From: Streptomyces sp. P3
Lineage (GTDB): Bacteria; Actinomycetota; Actinomycetes; Streptomycetales; Streptomycetaceae
Length of the DNA: 64,000 bases
Assembly (NCBI GenBank): GCA_016893485.2
Contig: JAFEKX020000001.1
Coordinates: 1,302,001 to 1,366,000, forward strand
Reading direction: 5' to 3'
Shown: positions 41,444 through 53,976 of the stretch, piece after piece
Layout: each line of letters starts with the position of its first letter
Position numbering within the stretch: the stretch's first letter is position 1
Made by a program: the position numbers and the translations under genes
The notes under the pieces: generated by a model
Told to the model about the DNA's origin: nothing
Databases searched by the model: none
What the model saw: the letters and a program-made list of their open reading frames with translations, nothing else

Positions 41444-42401
41444 CTACGCCGCGGGCGCGCCGACCGGCTTGCCTTCAGGGGAGACGGCGTACCAAGTGCC
41501 GCCCACGCCCTGACCGTTGGTCTGTCCGGCGGCCGTGTCACCGGAGAAGGTGTAGATGGGCCAGCAGTTGACGGTCATCTGCTTGACGCCGTCGGGGCGG
41601 GTGAAGCCCATGAGGCCCTTCTTCTGCACACCCTTGGTGTCGTTCGCCGAGACGATGCCGACGGCCGGCCACTTGTCCGCGCAGGCGCCGAGGCAGTTCG
41701 AGACCGACTTCGGCCATGCCTTGTCCTTGAGGAAGCGGTAGACCGTGTGGCCGTTCTTGTCGACGACGATGTCACCGAGCTTGGCGTCCTTGCGGACGGA
41801 GAGGCCGGGCAGCGAGGCGACGGACGCCTTCTTGCCGTCGGGGGCGAGCGCGTACCACTTGCCGCCCACGCCCTGGCCGTTGACGTCACCGGCGTTGACG
41901 TCCTTGGCGTAGCGGTAGGCGGGCCAGCCGCCGATGGTCAGCTGCTTGGTGCCGTCGGTGCGGGTCACCTCGCCGAGGAGGGACTTGTCGACACCGGCAC
42001 CGGCGGTGGCGTCGTTCGCGGGGACCGGCGGCCAGGCGGTGGCGCAGTCGCCGTCACAGTTGGACTTGGGGGATTGGCCGTGTCGGCGTCGAAGCGGTAC
42101 AGGGTGAGACCCGCGCCGTCGCTCAACACCTTGCCGAGATCCGGGTTGTTGGCAACGGTCAGCTGGCCCGCGGGCTCCGCGGCGGCGGCCTGCTGGCCGT
42201 CGGCGCCGTAGCCGTTGCCGGCACCGGTGCTGGGGCTCGCCGAGGCACCGACGCTGCCGTAACCCCGGCCGCCGCCGTGGCACCGACGTTCTGCGCCGCG
42301 GAGGAAGGCGTGGCCACGTTCTCCGAACCGCACGCCGCCGTCAACGCCATGACGGACACGGCCGTCGCCGCGAGTGAGGCGCTCCGCCAGGAGGTCTTCA
42401 T
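41444..42401 (-). CDS. Secreted-repeat lipoprotein (Lipoprotein_15 type, frame-shifted)
   Basis: About 320 residues. The signal peptide MKTSWRSASLAATAVSVMAL ends in the lipobox LTAACGS. After a low-complexity Ala/Gly linker there are repeated units with a YRF, a Cys pair and GQGVGG: LTLYRFDADTAN, NCDGDCATAWPPV, GWPAYRYAKD; then HTVYRFLKD, NCLGACADKWPAV, CWPIYTFSGD. The family is of unknown function, possibly redox or haem related. Missing bases near 42270 and 42065. ATG 42401 follows GGGGAG. Confidence 0.85.
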
Positions 42402-42661
42402 CGTCAACTCCCCATAATCACCTGGATGTTGCAGCGCCCGTCTGTGCCGCCGCACGGTCCTAGGTACGGGTGGGGACCACGGAAGTGTTCAACCGCCGCA
42501 CAAAATTTCTTTCCGACACCTGTGACGCATGCACGCCGGCTCGTATGCGCGTGCGCATCCGGCCACGGCCGACGATCGGTTCGTCAAACCGTCACACCAT
42601 GGCATCCACTCCTTCGGGGCATTCCCCGCGCGCACCGGCGCGCCCCGGCCCGCGAGGCCTC

Positions 42662-43289
42662 ATGATCTCCGTCGTGCATGGACCCGAACCGACCCGAACC
42701 ACCCTCGCCGCAAGGGTGTTGACCCTGGTGACGCTGACGTGGCTGCTGACGGGAGCTCCGGCGGGCCTGGCAGCGGCCGACGCGTGTGCGTACGCCTCGA
42801 CGGGGCCGGACGGCACGGAGGCGGTGGCGGTCGCGGGCGGCGACTCCTGGCCGATCCCCGGGCTGCCGGAAACCGACCCCGCCGCCACCCTGCCCCTCGC
42901 CGACGCCCACCCCGCCACCGCCACCACCCCCGCCGAAGCCGACTCCGCCGCCCCCGCCGAAACCCACCCCGACCCCGACGCCCACACCGACCCCGAAACC
43001 CCGGCCCACGCCGAAACCCGTGCCGCCGCCCGCCCCGGCGCCGCGACCGGCACCGCCGGCACCGCTGGTGCGGCCGACTCCGACTCCGACGCCCACGCCC
43101 ACCCCGACGCCGACTCCGAAGCCTTCGCCCAGGCCCACCCCGCATCCCTCGGCGTCCCCGGTGAGTTATCCGAAGTACCACGCCAAGCCGCACCAGCGGC
43201 CGACGCCCGGTCGGACGTCGCCGGTCGTCTACGTGTTGCTGATCACCGTGCCCGCGGTGATCGCCATCGTCGCGCTGCGTCCGCGCTGA
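42662..43289 (+). CDS. Proline-rich secreted protein with C-terminal membrane anchor (frame-shifted)
   Basis: About 209 residues. A signal peptide ([22 protein letters not shown]) is followed by about 100 residues of Pro/Thr/Lys repeats ([23 protein letters not shown]), then [18 protein letters not shown] and the terminal helix [19 protein letters not shown] with basic RPR. The frame moves near 42870 (one extra base). It looks like a cell-wall-spanning stalk. The low-complexity stretch prevents assignment to a family. It is 16 bp before the DUF4239 gene, probably one operon. The 260-bp stretch 42402-42661 upstream shows no gene. Confidence 0.7.
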
Positions 43290-43305
43290 TCCCCGGAGGA
43301 ACCTC

Positions 43306-44069
43306 TTGTCGGAATGGCTTGTTCTCGTCCTCGCGATGGCGGCGGCCTGTGTGGTCGTCATCATCGTCACCTTCGTGCGGGAACGCACGGCGTCCGAGGA
43401 CGAGGACCCCAGTGAGACCCCGGACGTCATCGAGTACATGACGATGTGGATCGGCGTGGTGTACGCCATCGTCCTGGGCCTCGCGATCGCCGGTGTCTGG
43501 GAGGCCCGCAGTGCCGCCCAGGACCATGTGCAGGCGGAGGCACAGGCGTTGCACGAGATCTCGGAGCGGGTGCGGGCCTATCCCGCCGACGAACGCGACC
43601 GGATCCGGGCCGACGTCGACGCGTACGTCTCACAGGTCGTCAACGTCGAGTGGAAGACGATGGCGGACCACGAGAAGCTCACCCAGCGGGGCACCGACCT
43701 CCTCGGGCGCATCCGCGCGGACGTCACGGACTACCAGCCGAAGACGGACTTCCAGGCACAGGCCTACCAGCCGCTCGTCGACCAGGTCGGCGCCCTGGAC
43801 CAGGCGCGCAACGCCCGTCAGGACTCCACCGGGGCGACCATGCCCTCGGTGGTGTGGTTCGGGCTGCTCGCCGGGGCGGTGATCACCATCGGGATGGTCT
43901 TCGCCCTGCAGATCAGGCGTACGACACGGGAGCTGATCCTCGCCGGGCTGTTCTCGGCGCTGATCGCCTTCCTGCTCTTCCTCATCTGGGACTTCGACGC
44001 GCCGTACAGCCGTGGCATCACCGCCTCGGCACAGCCGTTCCTGAACCTCTTCCCGCACATCAGGACTGA
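43306..44069 (+). CDS. DUF4239 membrane protein
   Basis: About 254 residues with four helices: WLVLVLAMAAACVVVIIVTF, MWIGVVYAIVLGLAIAGVW, VVWFGLLAGAVITIGMVFAL and LILAGLFSALIAFLLFLIW. The loop after helix 2 is long and acidic. TTG 43306 sits six bases after GGAGGA. The frame as given stays open to 44244, but a strong hairpin at 44093-44126 and a TGA in the next frame at 44067 suggest that the true end is here with a base error just before. Function is unknown. Confidence 0.75.
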
Positions 44070-44092
44070 CGGCCCCTCATCGGAGCCACTCG

Positions 44093-44126
44093 CCGGGGAC
44101 GTCCGCCACGCCGCGGACGTCCCCGG
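44093..44126 (+). terminator. 14-bp perfect hairpin after DUF4239 gene
   Basis: CCGGGGACGTCCGC (44093-44106) pairs with GCGGACGTCCCCGG (44113-44126) over a 6-nt loop. It lies inside the apparent C-terminal extension of the DUF4239 frame, which argues against that extension being real. Confidence 0.7.
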
Positions 44127-44288
44127 TCGCACGCGCGGTGTCCCCTGTGCGGCCCACACGGTTGCCCCATTCGCGCGACTGAGATCGCGGGAGCGCACAC
44201 ATGTTCCTAGCGTTTCGGTCATCGAGGTGCATTTACGGCGCTAGCGGAAAAGGTCCGCTGCTGCTCCTCGGGACCCGGAGGAATCACC

Positions 44289-44837
44289 ATGCGCGCGATA
44301 CGCGTCGCCTCGGCCGCACTGCTGGGCATCAGCGCCCTCGCCCTCTCGGCGCCGCTCGCCGTCGCGAAGGGCGACGGCAACCACAACATCACGCCGTTCG
44401 GCTTCACCGTCCTGCCCTCGACGATCGCGGCGGGCGGCCAGGTGACCCTGCAGCTCGACCGCGACCAGGGCGGCTGCAAGGGCCCCGCCACGGTCTCCTC
44501 CGGGGTCTTCGACACCGTGCGGATCCCACCCGGGCAGTCCTCGGCGACGGCGATGGTCGACTGGGACGCCAGGCCGGGCGCGGTGTACCAGGTGACGTTC
44601 ACGTGTGACGGTGTGAGCGGCTCCACGGGTCTGACCATCGCGTCGGGCCGCACCAACAACAACATCCAGCCGCTGCGGCCGGCCCAGCAGATCCCGCGCG
44701 GGGTCCACGCCGGTGAGGGCGGCAGCATCGCCGGCTTCGACCTCAGGGAGCTCGGCATCGGCGCGGCCCTCATCGCGGGCTCGGTGGGCGCGGCGTACCA
44801 CTTCTCGCGCCGCCGGAGCGGCGAGGACGGCGCCTGA
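44289..44837 (+). CDS. Secreted protein with C-terminal anchor, paralogue 1 of sortase locus
   Basis: Intact 182-residue protein. A signal peptide (IRVASAALLGISALALSAPLAVA) is followed by a beta-rich domain (ITPFGFTVLPSTIAAGGQVTL, YQVTFTCDGVSGSTGLTIAS) with two Cys. The C-terminus has GGSIAG, a helix (LGIGAALIAGSVGAAYHF) and SRRR, the layout of a wall-sorted protein, but no LPxTG. A convergent paralogue is at 44933-45439 and a sortase at 45772. Confidence 0.82.
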   Translation: MRAIRVASAALLGISALALSAPLAVAKGDGNHNITPFGFTVLPSTIAAGGQVTLQLDRDQGGCKGPATVSSGVFDTVRIPPGQSSATAMVDWDARPGAVYQVTFTCDGVSGSTGLTIASGRTNNNIQPLRPAQQIPRGVHAGEGGSIAGFDLRELGIGAALIAGSVGAAYHFSRRRSGEDGA

Positions 44838-44853
44838 CCGCCACGCCGCCCGC

Positions 44854-44901
44854 ACAGGCCTTCGCCCCGGAACCCGCACAGGGTCCGGGGCGAAGGCCTG
44901 T
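44854..44901. terminator. 18-bp perfect bidirectional terminator
   Basis: ACAGGCCTTCGCCCCGGA (44854-44871) pairs perfectly with TCCGGGGCGAAGGCCTGT (44884-44901) over a 12-nt loop, between the stops of two convergent genes. Shared by both. Confidence 0.85.
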
Positions 44902-44932
44902 CACGTGCGCCTGAACTCCGAAGGGGCGGAGG

Positions 44933-45439
44933 TCAGATCCCGCGCTCGGTGCGGCGGCGCATCCAGAACACCCCGCCGCCGATGACGGCCGCGGCGACCA
45001 GGCCGCCGCCGATCGCCATGTCGGTCGGCGTCGCCCCGGCGCTGCTGCTGCCGCCGAGGCCGCCGCGGACACCGCCGATGACGGTGTAGGCGTCGTCACG
45101 GGTGAGCGAGGAGCCGTTGGAGCAGCGGACCGTGATGCTGTACGAGCCCGGGGTGGCCGACCGGCTGATCCTGGCCGTGCCGCTGGACGTCGTACCGGAG
45201 CCGCCGAGCAGGGACAGGTTGGCGGGGCGTTCGAACCCCGGTGAGGTGGCGATGGCGTTGCCGCCGCTGAAGCAGCCGTCGACCGTGACGGTGAGCTGTC
45301 CGCCGCGGGCGATCACGCTGGGCAGGGCGACGATGTTGCTGGGGCTGGCGCCCATGCCGTCCGCGACGGCCACCGGGGCGGCGAGCCCCAGGACGGCCAC
45401 CGCGGCACCGGCGGCAGCCAGGGCACGAGTAGTACGCAT
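44933..45439 (-). CDS. Secreted protein with C-terminal anchor, paralogue 2 of sortase locus
   Basis: Intact 168-residue protein. A signal peptide (TRALAAAGAAVAVLGLAAPVAVA) precedes SPSNIVALPSVIARGGQLTVTV and a domain with two Cys (DGCFSGG, ITVRCSNG), similar in order to paralogue 1. The tail GGSSSAG, helix AIGGGLVAAAVIGGGVFWM and RRR again matches a sorting signal without LPxTG. ATG 45439 is chosen from the signal peptide; a GGAGGATGAC lies before it. Divergent from the sortase. Confidence 0.82.
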   Translation of the reverse strand: MRTTRALAAAGAAVAVLGLAAPVAVADGMGASPSNIVALPSVIARGGQLTVTVDGCFSGGNAIATSPGFERPANLSLLGGSGTTSSGTARISRSATPGSYSITVRCSNGSSLTRDDAYTVIGGVRGGLGGSSSAGATPTDMAIGGGLVAAAVIGGGVFWMRRRTERGI

Positions 45440-45771
45440 GTCATCCTCCGCGGAAGGCGCCCCGGGACCCGTCCCCGGTCGATCGGCGAGAAAACGCCTC
45501 CCAGACGCACCCTCAGATGCCTTGCACGCGCCCGCATTTCGAGAATGGTCCGTCCTGGTGAGAGGACACGCCGGGCGGAAAGCGCACAATCCGATATTGC
45601 CGCAGGTCACACACCGTCAGAAAATTCCTGTGACGGCCAACTCATATGGCGCACATAAGGATGTCCGGGCCACCCGTTCGCGCTTTCCCCGTCGCCGGTT
45701 TTGGCTTCCGGACTTAGCGTTCTCGTATGCGCGATTGACGTGGCGACGGCCGTGTCGAGAGGGGATGGCGA
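45440..45771. promoter_or_regulatory. 332-bp divergent promoter region before the sortase gene
   Basis: No gene was found here. The segment is less GC-rich (notably 45580-45670). TAGCGT at 45715-45720 is a plausible -10 box for the sortase gene, 52 bp upstream of its ATG. The promoter of the minus-strand paralogue should lie near 45460-45560, but no box was assigned. Confidence 0.4.
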
Positions 45772-46438
45772 ATGTCTGCGTCCGAGCTGTCCGAGCTGGA
45801 AGAGGAGGAGCGGCAGAAGAAGCGCGCCCCGTGGGGAGTGATAGCGCTTGTTCTGCTGACCGGTCTCGCGCTCATTCGGAATGGTTCGGGGAGTTCGACG
45901 TCGGACCGCCCCAGCCGGCGACCGCTGCGGCCGCGGACGCCCCCACCGCCCGGAGCACGTTCGGCAAGGTCCCGGCCCCGCTGCCGTACTCCATGGCCGA
46001 CCGGGTGCGGATCCCCGCGATCCGGGTCGACGCCCCCGTCATGCCGGTGGGCCTGGACGCGGACGGCTGGGTCGGCGCTCCGCCGCCGGAGGACCCGAAT
46101 CTGGCGGGCTGGTTCACCGGTGCCGTCTCCCCGGCGAAAAGGGCACGGCGGTCGTCGTCGGCCATGTCGACAACAAGATGGGCCCCGCCGTGTTCTACGG
46201 ACTCGGGGCCCTCAAGAAGGGAAATCGCGTCGAGGTCGCGCGCAAGGACGGAAAGACCGCGGTGTTCGAGATCTACGGCATCGAGGTCTTCGAGAAGAAG
46301 GACTTCCCCGGTGACCGCGTCTACGCCTCCAAGGGAACTCCGGAACTCCGCGTCATCACCTGCGGCGGCGGTTTCTCCAAGCAGAACGGCTACGACGGAA
46401 ACGTCGTCGTCTTCGCCCGCCTGGTCGAGGTCCGCTGA
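45772..46438 (+). CDS. Class F sortase (frame-shifted)
   Basis: Membrane transpeptidase of about 222 residues. N-terminal acidic/basic cytosolic segment, then helix WGVIALVLLTGLALI. The catalytic barrel has RVRIPAIRVDAPVMPVGLD, GTAVVVGHVDNKMGPAVFYGL with active His, and ELRVITCGGGF with the Cys. The usual catalytic Arg is likely in the VVVFARL strand. Missing bases near 45885 and 46135. ATG 45772 follows GAGAGGGG. The two neighbouring anchored proteins are the obvious candidate substrates. Confidence 0.88.
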
Positions 46439-46468
46439 GCGTCCCCGGCCGGGCGGGCGAAAGGCTCG

Positions 46469-47308
46469 TCAGGTGGTGGTGCGGCGGCGCGGCAGCGTCG
46501 CGTGGTAGCCGGAGTCGAGGAGGTGCGGCAGGTATTCGCGCAGCGCCTTCACACTCTGGGTCTGGTCGCCCCCGGCGTCGTGCGAGAGCACCACGACGCC
46601 GGGGGCCGCGCCGTCCTCGACCGCGTTGACGATGTGGCGGACGCCGGGGTGTCCCAGTCGAGGGTGTCGACGGTCCACGCGAGGGGTTCCATGCCCATCT
46701 CGGAGCCGAGTTGGAAGGCGGCCCGGTTCCAGGCGCCGTAGGGCGCGCGGAACCACTGGGGGCGTTCGCCGTAGGCGTCCTCGATGACGTCGCTGGTGCG
46801 TTCCATCTCGGAGCGGATCTGACTCCGGGTCAGCTTGGTGAGCAGCGGGTGGGACCATGTGTGGTTGCCGACGATGTGGCCCTCGTCGGACATGCGGGCG
46901 AGCAGGTCCCGGTTCCAGTCGGCCATCTCGCCGCACACGAAGAACGTGGCGCGGACGTCGTACTCGGCGAGGGTGTCGAGGATGTGCGGGGTGTAGCGGG
47001 GGTCGGGTCCGTCGTCGAAGGTCAGGACCATGGTGTTGCCGCGTCCGGACATGCGCAGGAACGGTTCGTGCCGCACCGGGACCCGGGCGGGGGCGGCGTG
47101 GGGTGCGCCGTAGCCGGCCACGGGCTGGAGGCGGTAGGAGGTGGGGTGCGCGCGAGACGCGGCGGGGGCCCGGCAGCGGGGGCGGCGGCCCGGACCGGGG
47201 CGTCGTCCGAGAGTCCGAGTACAGCAGACCGGCGGTGCCGGCCGCGCCGACGGCGGCGGCGCCGGCGAGCAAGGCCCGTCGGCGCGTGAGCAACTGATCC
47301 TTCTTCAT
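46469..47308 (-). CDS. Polysaccharide deacetylase (NodB domain), exported (frame-shifted)
   Basis: Metal-dependent de-N-acetylase of cell-wall or capsule sugars. A Tat-like signal, TRRRALLAGAAAVGAAGTAG, is followed after a break near 47190 by LTFDDGPDPRYTPHIL, GHIVGNHTWSHPLLT (His-x3-His metal ligands), WFRAPYGAWNRA and, after a second break near 46660, VVLSHDAGGDQTQSV. Length about 280. ATG 47308 starts MKKDQLLTRRR. Confidence 0.88.
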   Translation of the reverse strand: MKKDQLLTRRRALLAGAAAVGAAGTAGLLYSDSRTTPRSGPPPPLPGPRRVSRAPHLLPPPARGRLRRTPRRPRPGPGAARTVPAHVRTRQHHGPDLRRRTRPPLHPAHPRHPRRVRRPRHVLRVRRDGRLEPGPARPHVRRGPHRRQPHMVPPAAHQADPESDPLRDGTHQRRHRGRLRRTPPVVPRALRRLEPGRLPTRLRDGHGTPRVDRRHPRLGHPGVRHIVNAVEDGAAPGVVVLSHDAGGDQTQSVKALREYLPHLLDSGYHATLPRRRTTT

Positions 47309-47399
47309 GACTCATCAGTCGCCCGTGCGGGACCCGGCGCCCCACGGCAACACCGGTGCGGCGGCAGGAAAACACCCGCCCGGCCCAGCGCTCGCGCGC

Positions 47400-50669
<3,270 letters not shown>

Positions 50670-50759
50670 GCTTCCGACTGTAGGAACAGGGTGGGCGGCG
50701 CGCCCGTCGAGCGCTCCCGGGCGGGTTCAGGACCTGGGGATTCCGATAGCCTCACGGCC

Positions 50760-51221
50760 GTGACGGAACAGCACTCAACTCAGTTCGAGCGGGGCACGGA
50801 CGGCCCCAAGGTGATCGTGGCCGGAGTGGACGGCTCCGACTCCTCGCTCCGGGCCGCGTCCTATGCGGCGGGCCTGGCCAGGCGTCAGGGCGCGCTCCTC
50901 GCCCTCGTGTACGTGCAGCCGGTCCTGGCGGCCGGGGCGGCCATGGGGGCACCGGTCGCCGACACCACCGACGAGATCGCCGAGAACCTCGTCGCCCAGA
51001 TCCGCCACGAGACCGAGCGCGTGAAGGAGATATTCGACATCCGCTGGGAGTTCCACACGTTCCGCGGCGACCCGTACGGCGGCCTGGTCAAGGCCGCCGA
51101 CGAGCTGAAGGCCGACGCGGTCATCGTGGGCGCCTCCGAACAGGCCGGCCACCGGATCATCGGGTCGGTCGCGGTGCGGTTGGTGAAGGCGGGGCGGTGG
51201 CCGGTGACGGTGGTGCCGTAG
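50760..51221 (+). CDS. Universal stress protein
   Basis: Intact 153-residue single-domain UspA protein. VIVAGVDGSDSSLRAASYAA and the C-terminal ADAVIVGASEQAGHRIIGSVAVRLV cover the ATP-binding fold (G-2x-G-9x-G(S/T)-like motif is only partly kept). TAGCCT at 50747-50752 is seven bases before GTG 50760, suggesting a leaderless message. It is divergent from lysX. Confidence 0.9.
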   Translation: MTEQHSTQFERGTDGPKVIVAGVDGSDSSLRAASYAAGLARRQGALLALVYVQPVLAAGAAMGAPVADTTDEIAENLVAQIRHETERVKEIFDIRWEFHTFRGDPYGGLVKAADELKADAVIVGASEQAGHRIIGSVAVRLVKAGRWPVTVVP

Positions 51222-51247
51222 AGAGCCGGGGAGACCGTGAGGCGCCC

Positions 51248-52062
51248 TCAGAGGGAGCTCAGGAACTGCCCGAGGATGGTGTTGAACTCCTCGGGCTTCT
51301 CCATGTTCGGGTAGTGGCCGACGCCCTCGATGGTCGTGGCGCGGCCGTTCGGGACCGTGTCGACGAAGCGGTCCGCCATGGCGATGCTGTCGGGCCAGTC
51401 GACCGCGCCGTGGATCGCCAGCACCGGTACGTCCAGCCGCGGGACGCGGGGCCACGGGTCGCCCAGGGGCACGTACCAGTCCTTCTCGCCCGGTGTGTGC
51501 TTCGAGATGGTGTGGGCGGTCAGGGCGCGCAGGCGTCGCAGGACCGAGGGGTCGACCTCGGCCGGGGTGCGGTGCGGGCCGGCCACGCCCTCCGTGAACT
51601 GGTCGAGCCAGCCCTCGATGTCGCCGGCGGCGAGGAGTTGGCCGGCGCGGGCCGTGTGCGCCAGCAGCTCGGGATCCTTGTACTCGAACGCGCTGGTCCC
51701 GCCGCCGCTGACGACGATCGCGCGGACCAGTTCGGGGACTCCAGCGCCGTGTCGGTGGCGACGCCCGCGCCCATGGACAGACCGACGAGGACGGCGGGGC
51801 CGAGGTCCAGGTGGCGCAGGAGGCCCGTGAGGTCGTCGGCCCAGCGGAAGGGTGCACCGGCGTTGGCCGAGAAGCCGTGGCCCCGGATGTCGGGGGCGAT
51901 GACGCGGAAGCGGGCGGCGAGCGCCGGTATCTGGTCGTCGAAGACGCGGTGGTCGGCGAAGCCGGAGTGGAGGAGGACCACGGGGTCGCCGGAGCCCACG
52001 TCACGGTAGGCCAGGTCCCCGTCGGCAGATGCGAAGAAGCTCAGTTCCGAAGCAGCTGTCAT
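51248..52062 (-). CDS. Alpha/beta hydrolase, divergent from marR (frame-shifted)
   Basis: About 271 residues. DPVVLLHSGFADHRVFDDQIPA, RVIAPDIRGHGFS, VLVGLSMGAGVA (nucleophile Ser in G-L-S-M-G), VLAIHGAVDWPD (acid) and IEGVGHYPNMEKPEEF (His) define the fold. A missing base lies near 51740. ATG 52062 is inside a palindrome that may be the MarR site, so it is probably repressed by the neighbour. Substrate is unknown. Confidence 0.88.
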
Positions 52063-52110
52063 GACAACCAAGGTGTCATCTTCACCAGAGTTTGGCAACC
52101 CAGGTGTCAT
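52061..52110. promoter_or_regulatory. MarR-type operator between hydrolase and marR
   Basis: ATGACA (52061-52066) and TGTCAT (52074-52079) form an inverted repeat that overlaps the hydrolase start. AACCAAGGTGTCAT (52066-52079) recurs as AACCCAGGTGTCAT at 52097-52110, 31 bp on, just before marR. Two similar sites in a 60-bp divergent region suggest joint control of both genes. Confidence 0.6.
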
Positions 52111-52119
52111 GATGTGCTC

Positions 52120-52607
52120 GTGAACGACTCCACCCCCACGCACGACCCGGCCGCCCTCTCCCCGACGAACTCGGCCACCGTCTCACCGAGGTGTTCGACC
52201 TGGTCGGCCCGCTCTACCGGCGCGCGGCGCGCAAGGTCGAGCAGGCCGAACCGGTGGAGGGCGTGTCCGCGGGCGTACGCGCCGTCCTGAACCTGCTGCG
52301 CCTGCACGGGCCCATGACGGTCCCTCAGATGGGCCGCGACCAGGCGCTGAGCCGGCAGTTCGTGCAGCGCATGGTCAACGACGCGGCGGCGCACGGCTGG
52401 GTCGAGAGCGTGCCGAACCCGGCGCACCAGCGGTCCTCCCTGATCAGGCTCACGGACACCGGCCGCTCGACCATCACCGCCGTGCTGGGCCGCGAGCACC
52501 ACCTGATGCGCCAGGTCGGCGGCGGGCTGACGGAGGCCGACGTCCGCGCCTGCGCGAGGGTGCTCACCCGGATGCTGGAGACCTTCGCGCACGTCGACGT
52601 CGACTGA
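52120..52607 (+). CDS. MarR-family transcriptional regulator (frame-shifted near start)
   Basis: About 162 residues. Winged-helix parts: GVRAVLNLLRLHGPMTVPQMG, LSRQFVQRMVNDAAAHGWVES, PNPAHQRSSLIRLTDTGR. Helices LTEADVRACARVLTRMLETF mediate dimerisation. A missing C near 52160 separates the first residues (NDSTPTHDPAALSP) from LTEVFDLVGPLYRR. GTG 52120 or 52114 is the start. Divergent hydrolase is the likely target. Confidence 0.88.
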
Positions 52608-52615
52608 TCCCCGGG

Positions 52616-53753
52616 CTACTTCCCCATCACCAGCCCGTCCTTCGCCGCGCCCCTGCTCAGCGCCACCTCGCGGACGCGGTCGCGGTCGCCGGTCAGGTCG
52701 GCGCCCTGGCCGATCGCCTGGTTGATGTCGACGACCCGGCCCGCGTCGATGTCGAACAGCTGCGGGACGAACTCCGCCTTCGCCACCTCCCAGCGCCCTC
52801 CGTGCCGGGCGGGCGGCACGAACGTGAAGCGGCCGAGGGTGCTCAGGTTGCCGCCGGGGTCCTGGGTGCCCGCGTTGTCGTACATCTCGCCGGTGATCTG
52901 GTCGCCGAGCCCGTAGACCACCCAGGTGCCGTTGACCTTCTCGTACGGCTGCGGGGCGTGGGCCTGGGTGCCGAGGATCAGGTCGATGTCGGGGCGGCCG
53001 CCGGTGCGGGCGGCGGTGAGTTCCCTGGCCAGCGCGAGCTGTTGGGGGTCCGGTGCCGGCCGGCCGGCCGTGCCCCAGCGCAGGGAGACGACGACCACGT
53101 CGGCGCCGGCGCGGCGGGCGGCCCGGGCGTCGGCGAGGACACGGGCGGGTCGACGAGGTCGACGGCCCAGGGCTCGGCCGGCGGGAGCGGGACGCCGTTC
53201 GTGTAGGCGGTGTACGCGAGGTGGGCGACCTTCGCCGGACCGGCGCGCAGCAGCGTGACCGTGCGCGCCTCGGCGTCGGTGCGCGCCGTCCCCGCGTGCC
53301 GTACGCCCGCGCCGTCGAGGGCGTCGAGGGTGCGCTGGATGCCGGCGGGACCGGCGTCGAGGCTGTGGTCGGAGGCGGTGGAGCAGCTGTCGTAGCCGAT
53401 CGCGGCGAGGCCCTGGGCCTCCTCGGGCGGGGACATGAGACTCGCGGTACCGGTGGGGTCGCCGTACACGTTCTCGATGTGACACAGCGCCAGATCGGCG
53501 CGGGAGACGAGGGGTTGGACCGCGGCGAGCATCGGCCGGAAGTCGTAGCCGCTGCCGCCCGCGTCGAAGCGGGCCCGGTCGAGGACGGAGCTGTGCGGGA
53601 GGATGTCCCCGGCGGCGACGAGGGTGAAGCCGCGGGCGGCGGGGGCGCCGGGCGGCCGGTCGCCCGGGAGTCGTGGTGCTGGGCCTGACAGGCGGCGGCC
53701 GCGGTGAGGACGCCGGCGAGGGCAACGGCCACCTGCTGTCTGCGTGCGATCAT
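52616..53753 (-). CDS. CapA-family metallophosphatase-like protein, exported (frame-shifted)
   Basis: About 380 residues. An N-terminal signal (VAVALAGVLTAAAACQAQ; Cys possibly lipidated, weak lipobox) precedes FTLVAAGDILPHSSVLDRA, ALCHIENVYGDPTG, DVVVVSLRWGT and LILGTQAHAPQPYEKVNGTWVVYGLGD, the CapA/PgsA blocks with metal-binding Asp, His and Asn. Missing bases near 53650 and 53140. ATG 53753 is preferred to TTG 53756. CapA proteins are linked to poly-glutamate or cell-surface polymers; the true substrate is unknown. Confidence 0.82.
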
Positions 53754-53976
53754 CAATTCACCCCACTGTGGTCATATTTACCCACCAATAGGTATGAACT
53801 TCACCGGCCCCGCAAACGACTTCCGGCCCCTGATGACCCGTCCGGTGTGCGCGGGCGGCGCATCCCCGGGGAGCGCGGACCGTTCGTCGCACCGTTCGTC
53901 GACGCGATCGACCGTCCGCCGCAAGCCCCTCGTGCGCCCCCTGTCCCCGGGCCGCCCCCTGCGATGCCATACGGCC

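Noticed and set aside
38737..41541. A single 934-codon frame joining the methyltransferase region to the PAS-GGDEF part
   Set aside because: The first 400 codons are a shadow of the methyltransferase in another frame. The real c-di-GMP protein starts at GTG 40272, overlapping the methyltransferase stop.
42868..43160. Dense repeats as a possible CRISPR or satellite array
   Set aside because: They encode Pro/Thr/Lys repeats in one frame between a signal peptide and a membrane helix, with no constant repeat-spacer pattern.
43306..44244. 58-residue C-terminal extension of the DUF4239 protein
   Set aside because: It contains a 14-bp perfect hairpin and has no resemblance to a domain. A stop at 44067 in the adjacent frame fits better.
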